Positions 12,666-25,189 of a stretch of DNA of 64,000 nt are shown piece by piece. This DNA is from Megalobrama amblycephala (lineage: Eukaryota > Chordata > Actinopteri > Cypriniformes > Xenocyprididae), in contig NC_063049.1 of the NCBI RefSeq assembly GCF_018812025.1, positions 12,467,537-12,531,536 on the forward strand, in the 5' to 3' direction. The notes beneath the pieces were generated by a model. That model searched no databases, had not been told where the DNA came from, and worked only from the letters and a program-made list of their open reading frames with translations. Each line of letters opens with the position of its first letter. Position 1 is the stretch's first letter. The translations under genes and the position numbers were made by a program.

Positions 12666-13633
12666 CTCAAAAAATAACCTGCAGCAACAGTGTAAAAGTA
12701 GCAGTGTAGAATACGTTTGAGTCTTTTACTAGAAACTGATCTCACACTGACAGAGCTGTTAATATAGCAAGCCAGATTGAATCTGCTGCCGATCAGGCTA
12801 AATCCATTTTAAATTCCTGCCAAGTTACCGCCCCTGTACAAGCAGTGCAGCACAGTAAAATGCAGAACAACAGGGAAACCATCACATTTACTTCTTAATT
12901 CAGGTGGGGAAGAGGAAGTTATATTTTCGCTGTGGATTGGAGGCACACTTAGCTAACGCTGCAAACTACCCAGCTGCAACTGCAACATACAGGAAGTGTA
13001 AAAAGATTGGACATTACGCTAAACTGTGCTGATCGGCACTTGTAAATATGCACAATGTCTGTGAAATTGAATTCCCAAAAGTTATTGTACTGTACATGTA
13101 ATACTTACAGTATGATCTAAATATTCCAAGCAAAGTGACTATCTACTTCTGTCTCAGACTTGTGTGGTGGATTTGATGGTTGACACTGGGTTTCTGTATC
13201 TGTCCTGTCCTACAGTACTTAATGCATGCCATTTCAGTAACATTGTGCTGTCGCAACCCACAGCCTGACTTGTGACATATTCAAAAGCCCAAATTCTGGT
13301 GGTTGGATGTTTGTCAAAGATCGTTTCCCTACAATGACCACTTAGTTCCTGCTACGTTCTTCATTGTGGACAAAAGGACAACTCATGGGGAAGGACCTAA
13401 TGGCTGCACTGCATGTGAGGATTGACAACAGTCAGGTCCTGCCTCCTAATGCCCTTCCTGTGCCTGCATCTCCTGTACCAGTCTTTCAGTGCACTGTTGC
13501 TCAGTCAACTGAGTTTGGATGTGCTAAAAACTTTGTACACCGCATAAAGCTGGATGAAACTGTCATGCTTGTGTGCCAAAATTGTTGCCATCTGCCACTC
13601 TGTGTTCATACTAGTGCTGTGTCATATTGCTGG
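12665..13633 (+). pseudogene. Ty3/gypsy retrotransposon, 5' part: gag end, zinc knuckle and protease region
   Basis: This stretch encodes, with frameshifts and stops, a gag C-terminal region. It is followed near 12915-13030 by a zinc-knuckle-like region (CG.EAHLANAANYPA then CKKIGHYAKLC). A protease-like VDTG motif lies near 13180. The open frame 13364-13681 corresponds to the protease-to-RT linker up to about 13633 (MGKDLMAALHVRIDN, then NFVHRIKLDETV). The order gag-PR-RT is that of Ty3/gypsy. The reading breaks at 13633, where the LTR end of another element begins, and the RT resumes at 28653. The element start and its 5' LTR are not visible. It is clearly defective. Confidence 0.7.
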
Positions 13634-13869
13634 TGCGATAAGAATGTTATTTTTCATAACTTGGAAATGAACATTTCTTAGAATTGTTAAACAATCAACA
13701 CTAAGTGTTGCCTGGACAACAGGTTAATTGATTGTAATATTAAAATTAATGTAGCTATATCCAGTAAATCTGATTAGCAGATTTACATATTCATGATTAA
13801 TCATAATTAATAAATCATATTGAGTTATTAATAATTATTAATATTTCCCCTTTGAGTTAATTCGCTACA
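13634..13869 (+). repeat. Truncated 5' LTR (236 bp, 3' end of the LTR only)
   Basis: Nearly identical to 28417-28652. Followed five bases later by TGG at 13875, as expected of a tRNA primer site. The missing upstream LTR portion was probably lost with part of the adjacent gypsy RT. Confidence 0.65.
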
Positions 13870-14099
13870 TATTCTGGTGGAGAACGAAAGGCATCATTTT
13901 AAGCAATTGTTTGCAGATGGACCAGTAAGCAATCATGTGTTTTGATAATCTTTATTGACATCTTATACATGCACATACAAATTTCGGATAAAATCAGCAA
14001 AACTGGGGCTTGAATGCACATTCCCTTGAACGGCAGGACGTTCCTCGATGCTATAATGCATATTTAAATTGTACGAAGAAGCTAACGTGAAATTATCGA

Positions 14100-14335
14100 A
14101 GAAATCATAATTTCAGTTGCTAAACGAGCGTAAGACTTTTCTGATGACGGAATCGCAGATTAGCAGCACGAACAAATAAACTTCCCTGATCTTGGGCGAA
14201 GAAATCCCCACTTTCAGCGGTAAGTGCATAAGCCTTTTTCTGATGATGGAATTCCAGATTAAGCAGCAAAAATGTACCTGTGTGACGAAGAAATCTCACT
14301 ACAGAGTTTGTAATGGTGTTCTGGGCGAGACTCCC
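14100..14335 (+). repeat. Leader region with degenerate tandem units
   Basis: Two units of roughly 90-100 bp share TTTTCTGATGA, a GGAAT.CAGATTA stretch and GACGAAGAAATC-like blocks. Related blocks recur at about 23460-23640, suggesting duplicated leader DNA of the same LTR element. Confidence 0.45.
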
Positions 14336-14396
14336 CATTCACCAATTAAAGGCCTTTTTACTATTCGTTACGTCACTGTATTCATATTAATGCTCT

Positions 14397-14506
14397 GGGG
14401 TGCGTTTCCCAAAGCGAACTATGGTCGCAAGTTCCGTCGTTACCAATAGAGTTCAATGGGACTTACGACCATAGTTGGCTAATGATGCTTTCGGGAAACT
14501 CACCCC
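14397..14506. mobile_element. Short MITE
   Basis: The ends GGGGTGCGTTTCCCAAAGC and (reverse complement of the right end) GGGGTGAGTTTCCCGAAAGC form inverted repeats. Inside, CTATGGTCG and CGACCATAG pair again. Confidence 0.7.
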
Positions 14507-15578
14507 TGGACCGCACATATGAAACACACACAATGAATTTGTGGTGTAAATTCTAGCTTAGCTAACTAGCAATCACCACTGTCTGTGAGGTGATGTGTTA
14601 TTGTGATTTGTGAGTTATGCGGGACCACACTGGAGTTCTCAATGCGGACTTGCAGCACGGTTAGAATTCTGCTCTATTCTGATCGTGTTGCAGGCTGGCA
14701 TTGGTCTCCTGGCAATGCATGACAACAGAGCGTGGAGAGCAGACACCTCTGAAAGTCTGATAACAGCACCCACATCACAGACTGTTGTGCAAACAACAAA
14801 CCACGTGTAGCCTAGCTCAAGGGAAATCCTACACGTATACCCTACAATTTAAAACCCTTTAGCTCGACTAAAAGCTGCTAGCACCCGGCTAGCACCTAGA
14901 CACATACGAGTGTGAAGCATTCAAGCCGAAGACTTTATAGACTTTGGGATTCCTTTTAGGAGGGATTTTGATTTGAACTGCTGATGGGAACACAATGCGT
15001 TGTGAAGCTCCGAATCAAACAAATCAATTGCGTCACAAACGATTCACTGTTCGAACCGCTCAAAGCGCCCCTTTGCGGGTCAGAACAGTAAGCGTAGTGA
15101 ATACTAGAGACATACGAATAGCGAATACGAGACATCTTTAATAAACCATTCACAAAATGGTTATTATTAAGTTGTAATCAATTAAAAGTGATCAATGAAT
15201 CATCTAATATCCTTAAACATGAGGTTTCTGTTAAGACATGATATTTCAGTAAACTGTAGAGCTTGTTAATGAAAACTGGACTATACCAGACAAACATGAC
15301 AATACGTCTCTTCTCGTTGTCAAATGCGTCATTTAAATGTGTTAAACACATTTCATATACAAATCAGGTATAGACATGGGTTCATGGGACTTAGAGATGA
15401 ACCATAGACATTTCAAATCACTTTGAAACCGCTATGACGCATCATGAAGCCTCGTTTACTGAAATCACATGACTAGCAGCTTGACACACGCTCCGAATCA
15501 CTGATTCAAGACAAATGATTCACAGGCGTCCGAAGCTTCACAAGGCACGCCTCAAAGGCGCCCATCTCTGGTTTAAAC

Positions 15579-15580
<2 letters not shown>

Positions 15581-15643
<63 letters not shown>
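15581..15643. repeat. (GT)n microsatellite
   Basis: About thirty GT units. Confidence 0.95.
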
Positions 15644-15644
<1 letters not shown>

Positions 15645-15773
15645 GTGTCACTCACTGTGTTAAGTCTGAGTATCTCTATCCAGTCAAGTTGAATTTAAAT
15701 TAAATTTAAATTTAAAATTTAATTAAATCAATTTGTTCAGTTTCCAATCTCCTATAACTCCAAGTTTACTCCT

Positions 15774-15804
<31 letters not shown>

Positions 15805-16619
15805 TTTTTTTCTCCCTATTCCTCTATTTTATTTCCACTTCATTCTAATACTTCATTCACCTGACTATCCCTATGCAGCCAAGTTGAATTTAGTTGAATT
15901 TGAAAATTTAATTAAATCAATTTTGTCTATTTACCTTTCCTTTTAGATTCCTAAATCTATAAGGAAATTCTAAGTTCATTTTTATTTCGACTTTATTCCT
16001 CCTCTATGTGTCATTTTATTTCATTCTTCTTTTACTTAAGCCTGAATATCTCCATTCGGCCAAGTTGGTTTTAATTAAACGTAGCATTTAATTAAAACAA
16101 CTTGAGTATTCGCCTTCCCTTTAGGTTCCCTAGAGCTAAAAGGATCTTCTGTTTTTACCCTATTTTGTTTTCGTTATTTTACCATCACCATCTACCCTCT
16201 TTTTATAGGATTACAGTAGTTCTAGAAACTGTTGTTTCCTTAATGAGGCATAATGAGTTATAGGTTATTACTAGTTTTTGCTAGTTTAGTTTTTATTTTT
16301 TGAAAATGCTTAGTTTTAGTTTAGTTTTTATTAGTTTTAGTGTTAGTTTTAGTCTTTTTTTGTAATTTGGGTTATTTGTCAGGGGCAAGATTCAAAAAGG
16401 TCAGAAAAAGTATTGTGTAATAATAACTCAACAAAAACATCATATAATTTTAGAAAATATTCATTCAAAAATAAAAGCAGTACATAAAATGTACATATGG
16501 GCACAAATATGTAAACAGTCTGAACACTCCGCAGTAAGTGCAAAATGTGTAAGTCACGTGTGCCAGTAAAAAACCTAAAGAGCCAACAGACTAAAGAAGA
16601 CATACATGAACACACAAAT

Positions 16620-17985
16620 CAAGTACTTGAGTAAAAGTACAGATATGTATAATAAAATATTACTCAAGTGAAAGTATTTAGTGCTCCTTTTCAATTTAAC
16701 TTGAGTGAAAGTACAAAAGTACTTGATTTTTAATGTACTTAAGTAAAAAAGTAATTGATGAATGTTTATTTTGTAATTTTATATAGGCCACTTATATAAT
16801 TTAATTTAATATTATATTATATAATCCTATTGCTCAAAATAATTATGAATGATTATGAATTGTCAAAGATACATATGGCTAAATACATAACATTTAAAAA
16901 AATTGCAGCAGCGGGGAAGATGAATGTGCATGTGTTATTTTTATTTGTGTTAGAGTTGCACGATTCTGGATAAAATGAGAATAAAGGTTTCTTTTTGTTT
17001 CTTTTTTAATCTTGTTTGTTTGTTTCAAATAGAAATCATGCTTCTCCCACGATTCTGAATATACAGCTAAACAAAATAGCCTATAATTATTTACTAGAGG
17101 ACAAAATATTAATTGCTGCAGACTATTTAATTTAATTTAATTATTTAAAAAACGGGTTTGAATGAATGATTCAATGGCTCGCTCATAACTACTTCACTTG
17201 TTTCATTAGTGGATTAAACAATGTTTTTGAACAAATCTTTTGAATGAATCATTCAATGTCAAATACATTTTAACAGTCACTTGTCGCCTCCTAGTGCCGT
17301 AACGATGTAATTGATACAACCGTTATTTGAAGCACCAAGTTAGTTTTAAAATGTGATTTGATCTGTTTGAATCGAGATCACGATCTGTAGACACATTGAT
17401 GTGGACGTGTCAGTGGGCTTAAACAGATCGCCCTTTACAGCAGATTTAGCTCAAAAACAACTGACAGTTGTGACCTAAATATGATTTTCAGTTACAATAA
17501 TTAATCCTAAAATTCAACATTAGTAGGCTAACTTACTTTTCACCATCAGTCGCGCACGCACTCAGAGGATCCCCCAGTTCTTGGCTAATTTTCAGATTTG
17601 TAAATTCATTCACTGGAGAGTCGCTCTGAACGGATCATTGAGTAAGTTGTTTACTCGAGAACAGCTGCAATACAATCAGTCCAATTCGCGAATGAATTGT
17701 TGATGTGATTTGTGAACCGATTTAACAGGATGACTGAAAAGAATCAGTTCGTGCACGAAACGTCTCTGAGCATGTGACGATTTCTTCCATTTAAAATAAT
17801 GAGTAACGACATGTTTTATGAAATGTAGTGGAGTAAAAAGTATGATCTTATGCTTTGGAATGTAGTGAAGTAAAAGTAAAAGTTGCTAAAAATTAAAAAT
17901 ACTCAAGTAAAGTACAGATACTTGAAAAATGTACTTAAGTACTGTAACGAAGTAAAAATACTTAGTTACTGTCCACCACTGCTTT
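16620..17985. mobile_element. hAT-like non-autonomous element
   Basis: The left side (AAGTACTTGAGTAAAAGTACAG) and the right side (CTCAAGTAAAGTACAGATAC, then GTTACTGTCCACCACTGC) carry related inverted motifs full of AAGTA and ACTTAAGTA. I recall CAGTGGTGGACAGTAAC termini from fish hAT-type repeats. The extreme left terminus is not clear, so the element may be truncated there. No transposase frame is visible inside. Confidence 0.5.
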
Positions 17986-18280
17986 TCAACCCATTTTTAA
18001 GCCACAACAAGTCATTTCTGTCAGATTGTCAGGGAGCTCAATCTGAGAAAAGAACATGACAAATAAAAAAAAAAAAAAAAAACCTTTAAATACAGCTTTT
18101 CAATTTTTTTAGTGTGTGTGACACCTTCACAAAATTGCCAAAAAATCTACCAAAAATCTACACATCTTCTATACAGAATTCACACCCTATACAAATACCA
18201 CAGCTGTACAATTTTCACACCCTATACTAAATTTACAATAGCCTACTCGTCTGGATTGAAGCAGCAAACATTCAGTGTAA

Positions 18281-18450
18281 AGGCCAATTCACACAGCACC
18301 GACAAACGCCAACAAACTCGTCTGTTGGAGTTTGTGTGATACCCCTGTTGGCGTTGGTCTGGGTCGGTTTTCACCGGACTGAACCAAGCGGCAACCTCCC
18401 CCAGTTTCTCGTGAAGCCAATACGGAAGTAACTTAAACTGCAATTCATCG
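18281..18450. repeat. MITE fragment
   Basis: Begins GGCCAATTCACACAGC and contains inner inverted motifs around GCCAACAAACTCGTCTGTTGG. No matching right terminus was found, so it is probably truncated. Confidence 0.35.
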
Positions 18451-19331
18451 ACTGGCCGCTAGGGACAGGCTGCAAAAGGGAGCAGAATCTCATTGATCAT
18501 CATGTTAAAACAGCCAAGTTTACAGCAGAAAAAAAACATGTTTACACTCTGGTTCACATTGTGTTTTGGTCTATACTGCTAATATTGCCCTTCATGACAA
18601 CTCTGAGGGGGGTGAATTTTTTTATAACTCATCCGTTTAAATTATATTAAGCCTTAAAGTTCTGCATAATTAAGGGCGTGGTCACTTGAGTGACAGGTGG
18701 ATTGGCACTGCTGTCTGTGAGCCGTCATGTTACCTCAGCTAATTCCAGCCGCTGAATTTGGCATCTCAGCCGTATTTGTGCCTTTTTTCTGGATTATTTT
18801 ATACAATATATGGCTTGCTGCATACTCGAGACAGATGTCAGTCTGTGTACATGTGCTCGCATGCGGAACACACGTTGTTGGATCGTCGTGGCATTGGCTA
18901 AAAGTTTTGTTCCTTAGATGTACTACAATGACAATACCAGGAGGATATACAACTCCGACAGCACTGCTTGGATATTATAACTAAAACTGCTGCACTGTTT
19001 TGAAAAATTATACTTTGGACACGTGCTCATTAGTTTGAGAGAACATTTGAGAGTTATACAGATATCTGGTAATGTACGTATAGAGTTTTACATTATAAAC
19101 GATGTTTTATGTTTTGAAATGGACATTTTACCCAAGTGCAACGGATTGGATTCATCTCGCGATCTCTATTTCATTAAAGGTATGAAGTCCCAGTTGATTT
19201 TTTTGTGTTGTTTGCACACCCCACACAAATTAATTAGCCTACTGGTGTTAGAGCATCTATAACGTTATCTTAAAAATCACCGTAGATTGACAATAAACCT
19301 TTAGTACTTTCTAATGATATTGTTATCTTTA

Positions 19332-20105
19332 TTAAAGTCGGCATGAAATCAAAATTAACAATTCTTATTTTTTTATGGAATATTGTAGTATTTATTATCA
19401 ATAATGTATCCGTGAACTTCATTATTTTTTAAAAATTAATGTGCCCTCATAATCTTTAATCAAAATCATTAACCTCTCATCCCCCTTCAAAACGACTCAT
19501 CGTCTTTTCCTGTCACATGCTATGGCGCAAGGGTGGAGCTATCTGAAATTGCAGTGACGTATGGGGTAAATGCTGTGCTTCACTTTATAGAGATTAATGC
19601 ATTAAACACCGCTGATGCCAGTCATTGGGGTGTACAGTAAACATGGAAAGGAACCTGCGACACGCTCAGTCAGTCAGGCTGCGTGTCCACTGGAGCAGAG
19701 CAAGCGACCAGAGCATTTTTAGATGAATTCTTATGGAAGTTGAACGTCACTTAACTTACGCGCGGCTCAACTTCCATAGGAATGGACCGAAAAACACTCG
19801 CTCTTTTAACCGCTCGCTCCTCGCCAACGGACACGCACCATCAGTCAGTCAGTCAGTCAGTCTCTCTGGCTGTTTAGTGCTGTTAACCGTCCTCGTCATC
19901 CTCAATAAAGCTCTTACAGTAACGTGAGTGCTCGGAGTTAGTAATTCATATCTGCCTCCATTTCGTTAGCAACGGCCAACTTCCAATCAATTTCCGAAGG
20001 ACGAAATCAAGTCCCGCCCTCTCATTTCAGATGCCGTTTCACTTGGATAGACGTCACAGTACAGAAGAAAAGACAATCGCAACTTCCATTTCATGCCGAC
20101 TTTAA
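19332..20105. mobile_element. MITE with 18-bp perfect inverted repeats
   Basis: TTAAAGTCGGCATGAAAT at 19332-19349 is exactly inverted at 20088-20105. The interior is non-coding and carries another element at about 19680-19830. Confidence 0.8.
19680..19830. mobile_element. Nested small inverted-repeat element
   Basis: The ends GCGTGTCCACTGG and (inverted) GCGTGTCCGTTGG pair. An inner TATGGAAGTTGA / TCAACTTCCATA hairpin follows. CAGTCAGTCAG repeats flank both sides, consistent with insertion in a short tandem target. Confidence 0.6.
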
Positions 20106-20118
20106 TATTTTAGATAGT

Positions 20119-20748
20119 CGGTGCGTTCCAAACAGGATATATCGCCCTCCGAAGGGCACTTCGGAGTGAAAATAATCATGGCCGCCATGTTGAAGCGTCG
20201 TTCCAAACCGAAGTGCTCAAAACTGGCCACTTCAAAGGGCCCTTCGGAATGAAGGATTTCGAAGGGTACAACTGATGGACACTTCGGGCCCCCATGATCC
20301 TTTGCACAGGGAAGTTGTTTGACGTCACAGAATGGGTACAGGAGGCTCGGAGTTAGATTTTGACTATAAATATATTTTTCTATACTACTGTAATATTTAG
20401 ACTTAGATTTGGTACATTATTATGGTCAAAACGACATTGTACTTAAACAAAAATACTTTACAGCTCCCTTTTTCAGTCCATTCAAATGTTTAAAATACAT
20501 ACAATATAGGCTACATGGGGCGATAAACCTAAAATAAATAAATAAATAAACTAACATTAAACAAAGGGCGCAGCTTGCACAATCTACTCCTCTTTGATTG
20601 TCTCGTTATGATGACGCAGAAGTGCGTTCCAAAAGAAGAGTTTTGTTGACCCCTACACCCTTCATCCCTTCGAAGCTCTCACTCCGAAAGGGTAAACCCT
20701 CTGAAGGGATTAGGGCATAGGGATGAGCCCTTCCGAATGGAACGCAGG
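20119..20748. mobile_element. MITE-like element, GTGCGTTCCA ends
   Basis: The left end GTGCGTTCCAAAC and the right end GGAACGCAGGG are imperfectly inverted. CCTTCGGA and CCGAAGGG blocks recur several times inside. Non-coding. Confidence 0.5.
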
Positions 20749-20765
20749 GAGTATCTAAGATAGAT

Positions 20766-20968
20766 ATGCTAGGCGGGCGTGGTTTCAGCAACAAGTCGCA
20801 TGGGCTCCAACTACGTCCCGCCTCTTTGCCCATTTTCAGTTATCCGTGAGTGACGTGCGGTCACGTGCAGCTAAGATGGCCGCGGCCTCATTTTTGCGTC
20901 AAAACTGCTGTTCAGAACTCTATGGGTGACGTCACGGACACTACGTCCATATTTTTTACAGTCTATGG
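20766..20968. mobile_element. Dispersed short repeat ending in TACAGTCTATGG
   Basis: The segment GGGTGACGTCACGGACACTACGTCCATATTTTTTACAG is one I recognise as a common dispersed fish repeat. No name is assigned. It adjoins the preceding element. Confidence 0.45.
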
Positions 20969-21944
20969 ACTGAACATGTTACAAACGGCAACCAACTCTG
21001 ACGTAATCTGACCTGACTAGGAACCGTTGCCATGACGATGAGGCAAGTCCCCTGCAAAGACAGCTGTATGATCGCCTCACGCACACACAACAAAGCAGCG
21101 GAAATGTGACATCGCAGCTTGTTCGTTATAAAAAATAAAATACAGTTAAAAAAAAGAAAAGAAAAGAAAACATACAAAAGGTACAATAGTCCATAGTGCA
21201 GTCCTTGCCATTCAGCAAGAGCACGTTAAGGGAGGTAACGTTAACCACCATGGGCAACGCAGGTTTACCTTCAGTGACACTAAAACTCTGTAAACTTTAT
21301 TGTTTTCTCACATTAATTTTCATTTTGGGTGAACTATGCAAACACATTTGGATTGAAGCAGCAAACATTCAGTGTAAGAGTAAACAAATGACATAACATT
21401 ATTTAATATTTGAATTACAGCTTATATAGTGTTTTGACATCGACAACCCAAGTGCATTTTACCTCAAACTTGCGTCTAGTTAACGTGCTGCAGTAGCAAT
21501 CGCTTCTCGGGTCGACATTAACACGCTGACAAAGTTATATTCAGAATTAAAAATATTTTTATACCACTTTTTAATGTGTGTTTGTGTAAAGGTGTTCACG
21601 AGATACCAACCTTTAGCGAACTTGCTTTCAAAGTCGAACACTCGTTCTCTTGGAGACGCGGTGTGCACTGAGGGGAGGGGCTGTGTGTGTGAGCGCGCGC
21701 GCGTATGTGAGAGACGCAGGGAAAGGAAATGCAGCTGAACAATATTTGCTCTATGAAAGACATTGATAAGGACGAAAACTAAGGACATTTAATCTATAAT
21801 TTTATTTTATTTTAGTTAGTTTTGCCAAACACACATTACAGTTTTAGTTAGTTATCGTTTTTTTGTAATGCCTCGTTTTTATTTTATTTCAGTTAACGAC
21901 AATGTTTTTTCCCACCTAGTTTTCGTTTTTTCATTCGTTTTCGT

Positions 21945-22270
21945 TAATGATTATAACCTTGCCCCGGACATCCAGCCCTGCCATCCAGGACCCCCTGGAG
22001 ACCCAGCAGAACAATGTGATGGTTGCCCTTCAGCTAAAGCAGTCAACGACCTGCAACAGCAGAACAAGGGACAGCGAGATACTGGAGCAGCACCAGCGGA
22101 CACTGGACACCTGGCCTGAGCCACAAAGAGCTTCATCCTCTCCTTAGCCCATGCTCATCCGGGCTTCCAACAGGAGGTAATTGAACGAACGCTGCAAATC
22201 ACTGAGTTCCACAGAGAACCAACCCACTCAGTGTGAGAAGGCACAGGACAGAGGCAAGGACCATGACAGA
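21945..22270 (+). pseudogene. gag-like remnant of the LTR element
   Basis: The frame around 21950-22147 reads SSPAIQDPLETQQNNVMVAL, followed by a glutamine-rich stretch, which resembles a gypsy-type gag N-terminus. The segment 22150-22270 resembles 26550-26710 (shared AACAGGAGGTAA and ACAGAGGCAAGGACC-type blocks), so gag DNA is present twice. A (CAG)n run lies at 22541-22564. No long intact frame follows. Confidence 0.4.
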
Positions 22271-23936
22271 GTAGAGTAACTGAGGGAGGTCACCACTCTT
22301 CAGGAAGCTTGGACAGTTGTTGAACTTTGCCATTTAAAGAACGCAAGGAACTGTTTGAATTTAAAGAGACACTAAAGCTAAGGCCCTTGAAGGCCATCCG
22401 CATGCAGAACTGAAAGTCAAACACTGACTCCACAATTCAGCAGCGTGAGAGACAAACACATTGTGGTCCGAAAAGAACTGAAACAGTCCGAACAACTACA
22501 AATGGACCACACATGGAACCTGCAACCTGATGGACTTCACAGCAGCTGCAGCAGCAGCAGCAGCGAGAGCTCCCCCAATCCTTCCCAAAGGGGGGAGGGG
22601 CCAGAGCCTGCAGCTTAGGAGACCACAGCACCAATGCCAACATAATAGACATTCCCTTTGACCCAAAGGCCCTGACTGGTGTGATCCACCAAGACAGGCT
22701 CTCTGTTCTGGATCACACCCCACCAGATTCACTATGAGTTTTGACTTAACAGCCAGAAAAACTCCAATCAGACTAGCAGCAGCTGAAGCCAGTCTGCATA
22801 AAGGATTTCTCAGACCCAGAAGCCTGAATGCAGATTGAGTGCTGCCCCCGACACCAAGCAGGGCAGATCTGAAAGTCCCAAGGTTACTGCCACCAACTCA
22901 GACAAACCTGGAATGAATGGAGGACACCAACAGGACCTTTACCTCTTACACCAGTTAGTCACCTTTTTGGGCAGCACCACCTGCTCTCACCCAATGCCAC
23001 TCATGTGACCTGACACAGAAAGGCCTGTAATACACAAGGCCCCTCAGCAGGGGGTTCTCAAGACCCCAATGACTTTGAACAGCAAACACAGTGCCTTCCA
23101 CATAGCTTTTATAAAGGTTCCTATTTAGCATAATGCATAAAGCACACGGTACATTGATTTCCATGACAATGACTTGTCAAAGGAAATGGTAACTCCAGCT
23201 ATGACACTAGATTGAACTGGTTAAGTTAGCACGGCCTAACGCCACTCGCTTAAACCCCTGTCCAACTAAAAGAGTGTTTAATAATGTATAGCTCCGAAAT
23301 GACATTTGACACAACGTTCGATTCGCATGTAGATCGGTGGTTCTGGCTTGCTAGGTGCAGATAAAACCATAGCTTGAATTGACACCTCTGCTGTAACAGA
23401 GAGAGTCTTGCCACATTTGAATAGGTCAAATGGTATCAGTGTAAAGTTAATCTGATTTTAGCGAAGAAAACCTAATTTCAGTATTAGAGCGTAAGCCTGT
23501 TCTGTCGAAGGAATCTCAGCTCAGCAGCATGTAAGCTGTACCAGTAACTATTCTACGTTGGTTGAAGAAATACCAATTGCAGAATTGCTAAACCTGTTTC
23601 TGATGAAAAATCTCAGTACAGTGTTATATGAATGTAGATTTAGATGTCGGCATCCTTTCTACAGAGCAAAGGCCTTAGAAATTATAGTCAGAGAGACTCA
23701 TTCATCTAAACTTTAGCTGCATCTACAAGCATAACCACCGGGTGATCAATACTATGTTTCATTGGACAATAGAAACATCAGTATCTATTCACAAGACGAG
23801 GTTTCTGCGCGCCTAGACCAGTTTGATTTGCATCAAATCTGGGTAACTACTCTTTAAATTAGTCAAAAGATGTTTCAAGTAGAGAAAAGAATTTTACATG
23901 AATAAAATTTACAAATGTCAAACCATACTTGCATCT

Positions 23937-25189
23937 AGTGTTAATTTCGTCACCTATTTTTAATTTAGTCTTAGTCTTAGTCTTGTGCCAAATGTCCTTG
24001 TTAGTTTTAGTCATATTTAGTCATTCACATATCTTTTTTTGTTAGTCAAGTTTTAGTCGACTAAACGTCTCATCATTTTAGTCTAGTTTTAGTCAAAAGA
24101 AAACTCAAGGTATCTTAGTCAAGTTTTAGTCGACTAAAAGTCTTTTAATTTTAGTCTAGTTTTAGTCAAAAAATTGTAGTCTTTTTTTAAAAATAACACT
24201 GAGATTATTACTGATAAACATTTCAGTAAAAAAAAGTGTTTCACATATCTCAAACATTGTTAAATGTCATAATTACCTGACAAAATACACTTGTTGGAAG
24301 ATTTTTGTTGAATGCAAATGTTAAACGTGTCTGGTTTTCAATTTCTGATTTAGGAGACACATTCACAAATGATTAACCTGTTCTGAAGAGTATTTTATTT
24401 TAACCAACACAATTCAAAAGCTAGCATGTCGTCGTCGCTCGTCACTCGTGTTCGCTTTGGGTGTTGTGTGTTCAGCAGTTTCGTGTTGCAGCCACAGGCG
24501 TATGAGACCTGTAAAGCCTCGTTTACACTGCACGCGTGTGCGGCTCGTTACGGCTGCGACGCGGCTACCGGAGCTGATACACGGCCACTCTAGTCAATGC
24601 TTGTGTTTACACCAGCCGCGCCGCGGTGCGTTCGAGAAGTGTCCCAGAAGCGGCTCGACGCGCCGCTTCGGCGCCTCGCCTCCAAGATGCGCAGCTCAAA
24701 TACAAAACAAAGTCAAAATAATCACCCTGTTTAAACTCCCGCTCATATTTTACATCACTAGAAACTGACGACAAGAGATTCGAAGTTGAAAAACTTGAAA
24801 TTTCTTAGTTTGAGTTGACATCACGCAGAGGACGGAACAACACCTTGCCGGAGCCGTAACGAGCCGCACACGCATGCAGTGTAAACAAGGCTTCAACGAG
24901 GCTTAACTTGAGCAACAGCGCAAAGCCGCGAACTCGTTCTGAATATTTTAAAGGCGTAACAGCTGATGAAAAAGCAGAGATGATTGTAGACGAAAATGAA
25001 GAGAGATTTTATTTTATACAACAAAACATTTTCGTCTCGTCTTTTTTCGTCAACAATAATGCAAGTTAATTTAGTCTTAGTCAGCGTTTTTGGACAGTGG
25101 TGCAGTCTTGTCATCGTCTCGTCTTAGTCATGAAAAAAAGGTCGTTGACGAACATATTTCGTCTCGTCTCGTCTGACGAAATTAACATT
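23937..25189. mobile_element. hAT-like element with 8-10 bp target duplication
   Basis: The ends AGTGTTAATTTCGTC and (inverted) AATGTTAATTTCGTC match at 14 of 15 bases. The flanks ACTTGCATCT at 23927-23936 and 25190-25199 are identical, which fits an 8-bp hAT duplication extended by chance. The interior is full of TTTTAGTC-type motifs and carries another element at 24513-24895. Confidence 0.75.
24513..24895. mobile_element. GC-rich nested MITE
   Basis: Inverted repeats of about 40 bp with few mismatches. The left starts AAGCCTCGTTTACACTGCA; the inverted right starts AAGCCTTGTTTACACTGCA. Both continue into CGTGTGCGGCTCGTTACGGCT. Its base composition is much richer in GC than its host. Confidence 0.8.

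Noticed and set aside
16258..21958. A single large hAT-like element bounded by AGGTTAT and ATAACCT
   Set aside because: The ends match for only about seven bases, subterminal sequences do not pair well and no target duplication flanks them.
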